A stretch of 21,518 nucleotides of DNA from a virus: positions 1-21,518 of IMG/VR virus record IMGVR_UViG_3300032797_000433; one strand, written 5' to 3'. This document shows, one piece after another, positions 1 through 4,563 of the stretch. Position 1 is the stretch's first letter, and each line of letters starts with the position of its first letter. The notes under the pieces were generated by a model, which was not told the origin of the DNA, ran no database searches, and worked only from the letters and a program-made list of their open reading frames with translations. A program made the position numbers and the translations under genes.

Positions 1-56
1 ACGGCATACGAGATCAAGTCGTGTGACTGGAGTTCAGACGTGTGCTCTTCCGATCT
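1..56. other. Illumina sequencing adapter plus index (artefact)
   Basis: Bases 1-14 match the 3' end of the Illumina P7 flow-cell oligo, 15-22 look like an index, and 23-56 match the TruSeq read-2 adapter ending in CTCTTCCGATCT. Read on the minus strand this stretch encodes the peptide RKSTRLNSSH, a well-known database artefact of adapter contamination. Biological sequence therefore starts at about 57, and nothing can be inferred about a natural genome end here. The tiny reading frame 57-80 that ends in TAA may be the tail of a gene cut off by the adapter junction. Confidence 0.97.
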
Positions 57-80
57 ATGGAAACAGCAGAAAAACAATAA

Positions 81-293
81 TTGAAGAATGCCACAACCGA
101 GATCGGCAAACGTCTCGGCGTCACCTCCGTTTTTGTTGACCTGCCAAGGGTCCAGGAGTTAGTCAAAGTGGTCAGCGATGCGATTGGTTTTGAAGGCTTA
201 AAGTGTAATGGCAAAGCCGAGCTCAGAGCCTACTGCAACGGAATCCAGAAGCAAGTCGATGCGCTCAGACGAGTAGCGGAGAGCGAGGAGTAG
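81..293 (+). CDS. Small hypothetical protein, 70 aa
   Basis: I do not recognise this protein. It is soluble and mixed-charge, predicted mostly helical toward the C terminus (QKQVDALRRVAESEE), with two cysteines at about residues 41 and 51. The only in-frame start is TTG at 81, directly after a TAA at 78-80, and the Shine-Dalgarno (SD) match upstream is weak; because the contig is artificially cut at 56, the true start could be different. It is the first of a row of small plus-strand genes, and its stop lies 2 bases before the next ATG. It is probably an accessory or early viral gene, but no function can be assigned. Confidence 0.55.
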   Translation: MKNATTEIGKRLGVTSVFVDLPRVQELVKVVSDAIGFEGLKCNGKAELRAYCNGIQKQVDALRRVAESEE

Positions 294-295
294 GC

Positions 296-448
296 ATGCC
301 GAAAGGACTGAGATATCGCCTGAGCATCCGCGTGTGGGTCAAGCAAGACCCGCTCTACAGATCATGGAAAGAAGCAGTTGACGCTGGCCGCAAACTAGTC
401 GAAAACGAAGAGGATTATCGAGTTGACCCGGAGGCGGTTGAGGAATGA
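296..448 (+). CDS. Small hypothetical protein, 50 aa
   Basis: ATG at 296 opens a 50-codon frame (MPKGLRYRLS... to ...DPEAVEE) ending TGA at 446-448. The protein is basic at the N terminus and acidic at the C terminus, with two tryptophans and a central helix-like stretch. An SD-like GAGCGAGGAG lies just upstream. The stop overlaps the next ATG as ATGA (445-448), typical of translationally coupled phage genes, and this is the main support for such a short frame. Function unknown. Confidence 0.6.
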   Translation: MPKGLRYRLSIRVWVKQDPLYRSWKEAVDAGRKLVENEEDYRVDPEAVEE

Positions 449-639
449 GTTGCTACATTCAGCGTGGCGAGGAATGGGTCAAGTCAAACGGCCTGCCCAC
501 AATCATTCTTGATGACGTCAGCAAATTCTGGATAGTGCTCAAACGACAAGCATCCACGAAGCCCGAAGTTGTCAGCGTGCATAGTCACCGAGTTGGCGCC
601 TGGATTGGCCTAGTCAAAACAGTCTTGAGGGTGCCCTAA
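445..639 (+). CDS. Small hypothetical protein, 64 aa
   Basis: The ATG at 445 overlaps the stop of the previous gene as ATGA and has GGAGG at 430-434 upstream. The 64-residue product has a short hydrophobic strand pattern (TIILDDVSKFWIVL) and a second hydrophobic stretch near the C terminus (GAWIGLVKTVL), but no clear membrane span and no motif I recognise. It ends TAA immediately before the next ATG at 640, keeping the back-to-back packing of this module. Function unknown; probably a small accessory viral protein. Confidence 0.6.
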   Translation: MSCYIQRGEEWVKSNGLPTIILDDVSKFWIVLKRQASTKPEVVSVHSHRVGAWIGLVKTVLRVP

Positions 640-849
640 ATGGCAAGCAAGAAAATCGCTGAAACCAACGATGACCGCGTGGAAGAATTCCTTGAGAAGC
701 GAGGCCTCAAAGCCATCCAGGTTAAGGCGCCAGCGTCCTTCGACATCGCGGAAATCGAAGTGCAAGGTGACTTGGTGTTACTACGAGGATGGACTAGCGC
801 CTTCGGCAAAACCCGGGAGATCACCCGTGTCTACAAGAGGGTGAAGTAG
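640..849 (+). CDS. Small hypothetical protein, 69 aa
   Basis: ATG at 640 directly follows the previous stop and has GAGGGTG at 627-633 as SD with 6-base spacing. The 69-residue product is charged: an N-terminal helix (DDRVEEFLEKRGLKAI) is followed by beta strands (IAEIEVQGDLVLLRGW) and a basic end (REITRVYKRVK). The helix-strand pattern suggests a compact alpha/beta fold. I do not recognise the family. It belongs to the same co-directional small-gene string. Confidence 0.65.
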   Translation: MASKKIAETNDDRVEEFLEKRGLKAIQVKAPASFDIAEIEVQGDLVLLRGWTSAFGKTREITRVYKRVK

Positions 850-851
850 GC

Positions 852-971
852 ATGCCAGCAGATCATCATCGTTGTAGGCATGGTGCCCATGAAGCAGACG
901 AATGCCACTGTCAACCAGGGCCACAGCGAGTATTCTTCGACTGCGATAAATGCCAGGAGGTGCCGCAATGA
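852..971 (+). CDS. Mini zinc-binding-like protein, 39 aa
   Basis: This short frame has a near-ideal SD, GAGGGTGA at 837-844, seven bases before the ATG. The product is very rich in Cys and His: a cluster HHRCRHGAH near the N terminus, then CHC, then a C-terminal CDKC (CxxC). That density fits a metal-binding knuckle. Its stop overlaps another ATG as ATGA at 968-971; that ATG has its own strong AGGAGGTG (955-962) but opens only 11 codons. The stop-to-start sequence GTAGGCATGCC is shared with the 290-300 junction. Function unknown; small zinc-finger proteins in viruses often bind nucleic acid or host regulators. Confidence 0.55.
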   Translation: MPADHHRCRHGAHEADECHCQPGPQRVFFDCDKCQEVPQ

Positions 972-1040
972 CTAAGGAAACAGTGCTTTGCTCATCTGCA
1001 TAGTTTGGTTTGGCGAGAAAAAAGCGAAGGTGAAAACAGA

Positions 1041-1904
1041 ATGAAGCTCTACTTTGACGATAGGCTTGTCAAATACAAGACCACTAAAATCAATCCCTTG
1101 TCCACGAAGGCTGAGATAGATGGCTTGTTGGCTTCGTATGGCATCAAGAAAACTATGTGGGAGTGGGACATCGCAAACAACAAGGTTATCCTCAGCTTCC
1201 AGATCTCTGAACTCATTGGCGACAAGGCTGTGGAGCCTGTTATTCGAGTGGAGCCACCTAGGATCTGGAACAAGGGGAACAGAAAGAGAAAGGAAGAGAT
1301 CAATTGGGCAGTCAGCATGAGATACCTTCATTGGTTTCTCAAGAGCCATCTCGAAATGGCTTACAGCTTTCAGTCAGACAAGACCACAGAGTTTCTGCCA
1401 TTTATTCAGGTCACTGAGGATGGCAAGACTCTGAAGGATATTGTTGTTCCAAGGCTTGATGAAATCAAAACCTTGAGGGCTTTGCCCTCAGCTTACGGAC
1501 TCAAGGGAGACGACAAGATGACAAGTCCAAAGCCTGACACCACAGTTCGATGCAGCAGATGTGGCAAGTCTGAGAAGGTGAATTTTCAGGAAAGCTTGAC
1601 TCGTGGATGGAAAGAATGTTGTGGTCAGCAGATGGCTGTGATCGTGACTCATGCTGATGTGGAGAAGGCTGTGCAGGGAGCTTTGGCTGCTAAGGTTTGC
1701 TTTCTTTGCAGTCAGGATGCTGATTGGAGAATCGTCTATAAAGTTCCAGATGGGGAAGACACGACTATTGCTGCCTTTTGCTGTGATGTTCACAGGTGGA
1801 ATCTAAGGGATGCTTTGAAGTGGAAGCTTGTGAGCGATGGCTTGTGGTATCCTCACTGCATAACAATGGAGAATATTCTGCTACCACACATCATTGAGGA
1901 ATGA
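1041..1904 (+). CDS. Hypothetical protein with two C-terminal zinc ribbons, 287 aa
   Basis: The ATG at 1041 is chosen over an upstream in-frame TTG at 1005 because GAAGGTGA sits at 1026-1033 with suitable spacing. Residues 1-155 form an unrecognised alpha/beta domain rich in Trp and aromatic residues (WEWD, INWAVSMRYLHWFLKSHLEMAY). From about residue 168 come two zinc-ribbon-like units: C171-x2-C174 with C193/C194, then C220-x2-C223 with C247/C248 and H251. An internal Met at 160 separates the parts, so it may be a fusion of two once-separate proteins. Its end overlaps the start region of the radical SAM gene downstream, suggesting a two-gene unit. Base use (many AAG, GCT, TTG codons) differs from the flanking small genes. 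Function unknown. Confidence 0.8.
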   Translation: MKLYFDDRLVKYKTTKINPLSTKAEIDGLLASYGIKKTMWEWDIANNKVILSFQISELIGDKAVEPVIRVEPPRIWNKGNRKRKEEINWAVSMRYLHWFLKSHLEMAYSFQSDKTTEFLPFIQVTEDGKTLKDIVVPRLDEIKTLRALPSAYGLKGDDKMTSPKPDTTVRCSRCGKSEKVNFQESLTRGWKECCGQQMAVIVTHADVEKAVQGALAAKVCFLCSQDADWRIVYKVPDGEDTTIAAFCCDVHRWNLRDALKWKLVSDGLWYPHCITMENILLPHIIEE

Positions 1905-1908
1905 GAGA

Positions 1909-2496
1909 ATGGGCTTGATGTTTCCTTTCGTCACTAAGACGTGGAATCCTATCGCTATGAAGTGCAAGCATGGCTGCTGTTACTGTTGGTCTGAAGCCTT
2001 GAAGAAGGGCAGGCTGAAGGATGCTCAACGATACCAAGACCTTGAGAGATCCCACGACTCTGCAATGCTCGTAGTAAAAGAGCTTAACAAGTCCTTCAGT
2101 AAGCAGGACTTTGTGTTCGTTGAAGACATGGGAGACTTGTTTGGTTCTTGGATTCCTGTGCCTTGGATCTACAATGTCATGGAAGTCATCGAGAAGTTTC
2201 CACTAACGAAGTTCCTGCTCTTGACCAAGAATCCTGCAAGGATGCTCGAATACAAGTTCCCTGATAATGTTCTCTGTGGAGCCACCATAGAGACGACGGA
2301 ATCAACGAGAGCTTGGAGTTTTGCTCCTGCTCCTCAAAACAGATATACATCGATGAGATTGCTGCCACACGAGCATAAAATGATCTGCATCGAGCCTGTT
2401 ATCAATTTTAACCTTGAGAAGTTCTTTCAATGGCTCACTTGGATCCCGAACCTAGAACTCGTGGTAATTGGTTGCTTCGAGACGGCGAGGTCATAA
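1909..2496 (+). CDS. DUF5131 / Gp37-Gp68-like radical SAM protein, 195 aa, shortened C terminus
   Basis: The N-terminal region reads TWNP, then C19-x3-C23-x2-C26 (CKHGCCYCW), the canonical radical SAM iron-sulfur motif and the TWNP...GC..CYC signature of the phage Gp37/Gp68 (DUF5131) family. Further family-like blocks are DMGDLFGSWIP, FLLLTKNPARM, NVLCGATIE and MICIEPV. The family usually ends after a GGESG..ARP block; here the frame stops at VIGCFETARS, so the tail is short. The ATG at 1909 has GAGG at 1896-1899; an in-frame TTG at 1894 is an alternative start. Substrate is unknown for the family. Homologues are, as I recall, often next to a three-Cys-motif partner (TcmP) gene, which I do not see here. 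Family confidence is high, role unknown. Confidence 0.88.
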   Translation: MGLMFPFVTKTWNPIAMKCKHGCCYCWSEALKKGRLKDAQRYQDLERSHDSAMLVVKELNKSFSKQDFVFVEDMGDLFGSWIPVPWIYNVMEVIEKFPLTKFLLLTKNPARMLEYKFPDNVLCGATIETTESTRAWSFAPAPQNRYTSMRLLPHEHKMICIEPVINFNLEKFFQWLTWIPNLELVVIGCFETARS

Positions 2497-2521
2497 TCCG
2501 TAAGGCTGGAGGTGACAAACA

Positions 2522-3007
2522 ATGAAAGTAACTACGTTCGAAGTTGCCAAAGGCACAAACGTAAACGGACGCCAAGTCAGTTATCGCCTAGTCATAGACA
2601 CCAGCGACTTGGACCCAAAAGACATGCCAGGAGTCCGCCTAGGCGCCGAGTCTATGATTGATGGATGGCTCGCTGAATTCGCCCCAAGTCACCCAGTCCA
2701 AATGCCACAACCAGCAACGATGCCGCAGGCACCCAACGGCAAAACTGATTTTCCAGACATCGCAGACATCGAGGCATTGCCCTGGAAGGCTAGGGACAAA
2801 AGCCCAGCAGCTAAGGGCGCCTGGGGATGGATGCTCAGTGACCCGCGGAAGAATCCTGAAAACTGCTTTGAGACAGTGCGCAAACTAATGGCTGGCCTTG
2901 AGCAGAATCCAAAAGGCATCGACATCGGAGAATATGTCCTAGTGCTAAAGGGTGACAAGAAGCAGTTTATCAACCGCGAGCCAAAGAAGCAGGAAAGCGC
3001 ACGCTAA
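2522..3007 (+). CDS. Hypothetical protein, 161 aa, last gene of the plus-strand module
   Basis: ATG at 2522 has a strong GGAGGTGA (2508-2515). The product starts with a beta-rich stretch (TTFEVAKG, VSYRLVIDTSDL), followed by a flexible Pro/Gln/Met-rich linker (about residues 58-75) and a C-terminal part with the Trp-rich segment LPWKARDKSPAAKGAWGWML. The end is basic (FINREPKKQESAR), compatible with nucleic acid contact, but there is no motif I can name. It is followed by a clear terminator at 3016-3050, so it closes the transcription unit. Unlike the pair before it, it shares codon use with the early small genes. Confidence 0.75.
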   Translation: MKVTTFEVAKGTNVNGRQVSYRLVIDTSDLDPKDMPGVRLGAESMIDGWLAEFAPSHPVQMPQPATMPQAPNGKTDFPDIADIEALPWKARDKSPAAKGAWGWMLSDPRKNPENCFETVRKLMAGLEQNPKGIDIGEYVLVLKGDKKQFINREPKKQESAR

Positions 3008-3015
3008 ACGTGCAC

Positions 3016-3050
3016 ACCCGGACCTGGATTCCGGGTCCTTATTTTGTTTT
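3016..3050 (+). terminator. Hairpin plus T-tract terminator of the plus-strand module
   Basis: ACCCGGA (3016-3022) pairs perfectly with TCCGGGT (3030-3036) around a 7-base loop, followed by TTATTTTGTTTT (3039-3050). It lies 8 bases after the stop at 3005-3007. The form is that of an intrinsic terminator; archaeal polymerases also stop at T-tracts. Confidence 0.8.
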
Positions 3051-3076
3051 CATAAACCATATTGCCTCAGCCCGGG

Positions 3077-3098
3077 TCCTGCTGGTTGCAGGAGGTGA
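3077..3098 (+). promoter_or_regulatory. Hairpin touching the ribosome-binding site of the 33-aa membrane protein
   Basis: TCCTGC (3077-3082) pairs with GCAGGA (3088-3093) around a 5-base loop. The SD GGAGGTGA (3091-3098) begins inside the 3' arm, so folding would hide its first three bases. This could damp translation of the downstream gene. Pairing is visible; regulation is inference. Confidence 0.4.
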
Positions 3099-3103
3099 AA
3101 AAC

Positions 3104-3205
3104 GTGCAAGTCACTTTTGAGCTAACCGAGACGGCTATTCTCATCTTGGCCGTAGTCATAGTGCTAGCAGCTGGGTTGCTTAGGAAAAAGCGAGCTGAGG
3201 ACTAG
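3104..3205 (+). CDS. Single-span small membrane protein, 33 aa
   Basis: A GTG at 3104 sits five bases after a perfect GGAGGTGA. The product has a short acidic N-terminal segment (ELTE), one long hydrophobic span (residues 11-26, AILILAVVIVLAAGLL) and a basic tail (RKKRAED): a type III or N-out single-pass topology by the positive-inside rule. It is after the module terminator and before the convergent terminator, so it may be transcribed by read-through or from a weak promoter in 3051-3076. Small proteins of this shape in viruses include holin-like, lysis-inhibition and superinfection proteins; none can be chosen from sequence alone. Confidence 0.65.
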   Translation: MQVTFELTETAILILAVVIVLAAGLLRKKRAED

Positions 3206-3244
3206 CCTGGTGTCCTCGTAGTAAAAGTGTAGCCCGGCAAACTT

Positions 3245-3294
3245 CTTTCTGTTCTTTTCAACTTATAGTTTTTGCGGTTGAAAAAAAGAAAAAG
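3245..3294. terminator. Bidirectional terminator between converging gene units
   Basis: CTTTCTGTTCTTTTCAAC (3245-3262) faces GTTGAAAAAAAGAAAAAG (3277-3294); the inner 8 bp (TTTTCAAC/GTTGAAAA) pair perfectly, and both arms supply a T-rich tract, one on each strand. It sits between the plus-strand gene ending at 3205 and the minus-strand gene ending at 3327. The remaining sequence of 3206-3326 shows nothing else. Confidence 0.65.
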
Positions 3295-3326
3295 GGATGG
3301 GATTTGTTTGACCCTAATTGTTTGGT

Positions 3327-3659
3327 TTAACCCGGTCTCGGTGATTCTGTCAGAGTTTGGACTGGTGTCCTGGTCTCTAGATACTGCTTAACAACTTTCG
3401 TTAGTGATCTGACGAAGTCCAGGACTGTGGCGATGGCAACGGAGTATTTCACTGGCAAGTCTGCTGCTGTGAGCAAAAGCAGAACAGTCTCCCACAACGC
3501 CAGAGTCTCAAGCAACTTGTAGCCATCATAAGGAATGAAGCGTTTGGCTTCAAGACTGCTGTAAATGTAGCCTCCGATGTTTCTGACAATCGCTAGGACT
3601 GCAAAGAGAAACGCTGGATTGCTCAGCAGGGCCATTATGGTTTCAGTCACTGTTGGCAT
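3327..3659 (-). CDS. Small membrane protein, holin-like topology, 110 aa
   Basis: Two to three hydrophobic segments are visible: about residues 9-35 (LLSNPAFLFAVLAIV...) and 50-68 plus 72-83 (LALWETVLLLLTAADL, YSVAIATVLDFV), followed by a charged, Pro-containing C-terminal tail. Length, two or three spans and a polar tail fit holins or other small viral membrane proteins, but this is topology only. GAGAGG stands about 7 bases before the ATG at 3659. It is the last minus-strand gene, after the tail genes, a usual place for lysis functions; I see no endolysin next to it. Confidence 0.65.
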   Translation of the reverse strand: MPTVTETIMALLSNPAFLFAVLAIVRNIGGYIYSSLEAKRFIPYDGYKLLETLALWETVLLLLTAADLPVKYSVAIATVLDFVRSLTKVVKQYLETRTPVQTLTESPRPG

Positions 3660-3709
3660 AGTGTATCCTCTCAGTAATTTCTGAGTTTTGTGCTTATCTA
3701 TTTTTGCCT

Positions 3710-4174
3710 TTAGCCGCTTGCGACAATTATGATGTCGAAGCTGAAGTTAGTGATCCGCTGGTCTGCTGGAAGCGTGTTGATAACCGAAGACGTGTCCAAG
3801 TAGAAAGTTACGCCTATGAGGTCACCGGGCGCCAAGGTCTGATTTTGATAGCTCCAGGACAATATGATGTAGTTGCTCGCTTGACTTGGTGTCCACAGGT
3901 CCGTGTAGAGCGTCAACTTACTTGGCACGTTTGAAGTGCTCTCAATCCAGCAAGAGCGATTGGCTGACCGCCCCGCTTCAATGATGCCCCAATCAATTGC
4001 CTTCAGCTCTGTCTTCTTATCGGATGCAGTGTAGACTTTGACTCCTACGGTTTTGATTCTGCCCACGCTGGTAATCCGGGTGTAGTATGTCATGAGAAGA
4101 TATGCCGCTAGAATCGCCAGCAAAGTCACGCCAACAATGGTTATGGCTTTTGTTCGGGTTGATGAAGTGCTCAT
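3710..4174 (-). CDS. Membrane-anchored beta-rich surface protein, archaeal type, 154 aa
   Basis: A short basic N terminus (MSTSSTRTK) precedes one transmembrane helix (about residues 10-30, AITIVGVTLLAILAAYLLM), then an outside domain with the pattern IDWG..EAG.S.N.S.WI.S....P..L.LYTD.W.P..ASNYI.LSW, then TLAPGD and the ending NFSFDIIIVASG. I associate the pattern WG-x-PG-S, W-x-P, LSW, PG, ITNFSFDI with secreted or membrane-anchored proteins in archaeal genomes, notably uncultured Thermoproteota; this is from memory and not searched. Possible N-glycosylation sequons are present (NRS, NQT, NFS). GAGG stands upstream of the ATG. It may be a host-surface or virion-surface protein. It is the main protein-level hint of an archaeal host. 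Confidence 0.75.
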   Translation of the reverse strand: MSTSSTRTKAITIVGVTLLAILAAYLLMTYYTRITSVGRIKTVGVKVYTASDKKTELKAIDWGIIEAGRSANRSCWIESTSNVPSKLTLYTDLWTPSQASNYIILSWSYQNQTLAPGDLIGVTFYLDTSSVINTLPADQRITNFSFDIIIVASG

Positions 4175-4188
4175 TTCAGAGCCTCGCT

Positions 4189-4320
4189 CTATTTTGCGCG
4201 GATTTCGCTTTTATGTTTTAGCTTATCCATCAGCTTCTGCCTGTTCTGCTTTGACCAACGGCAGATGATGCACTCTTGGAAGTTGTCTGTTGCTAAACAG
4301 TGGTGACAACGTTGCATCAT
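4189..4320 (-). CDS. Mini zinc-ribbon protein, 43 aa
   Basis: ATG at 4320 (an ATGATG pair) opens a 43-codon frame with C5-x2-C8 and C17-x2-C20, the layout of a small zinc ribbon, followed by a strongly basic helix (SKQNRQKLMDKLKHKSEIRAK). AGGTAA lies 9 bases upstream, after the stop of the preceding gene at 4336, and 14 bases separate its TAG from the next ATG, so the packing matches a real gene. Zinc ribbon plus basic tail suggests nucleic acid binding. Specific role unknown. Confidence 0.7.
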   Translation of the reverse strand: MMQRCHHCLATDNFQECIICRWSKQNRQKLMDKLKHKSEIRAK

Positions 4321-4335
4321 TCAATATTACCTGAT

Positions 4336-4563
4336 TTATTGCTCTTCAACTAATTCCCAGAGAATTCCATTTTTCAGCAGATTTTGTAATGCCTGTTTTT
4401 CACCAGCATTTATCTCGATGGCTCTGCCACGCTCATCTACATCTTCGAATTCAATGATTAGTTCTTCGCCTCGCCAGCCAGCATTTTTGATTTTCTTGGT
4501 CACGCCACTCAGCCTTTTGAGATTCTCTGGATTAGGGAAAACTTTTCTCAAGACTAATCTCAT
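4336..4563 (-). CDS. Hypothetical protein, 75 aa
   Basis: ATG at 4563 overlaps the hub-gene stop as ATGA (4560-4563), so this start is preferred to the in-frame TTG at 4569. The product is small and charged: basic first half (RLVLRKVFPN, TKKIKNAGWRGEELIIEF), acidic second half ending WELVEEQ. Strand-helix pattern suggests a compact alpha/beta fold. It is translationally coupled to the baseplate hub, so it could be a small tail or hub-associated protein, but the sequence gives no recognised family. Confidence 0.65.
   Translation of the reverse strand: MRLVLRKVFPNPENLKRLSGVTKKIKNAGWRGEELIIEFEDVDERGRAIEINAGEKQALQNLLKNGILWELVEEQ

Noticed and set aside
14-214. Minus-strand open frame at the left end ending in RKSTRLNSSHTT
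   Set aside because: Its end lies in adapter sequence and it runs opposite to the real gene at 81-293; it is an artefact.
968-1003. 11-codon frame with strong SD, considered as a gene
   Set aside because: Too short to support alone; kept only as possible leader or remnant in a finding.
1120-1349. Overlapping open frames on both strands inside 1041-1904
   Set aside because: The 287-aa frame has SD, conserved-looking Cys pairs and coherent composition; the others lack ribosome sites and are shadows.
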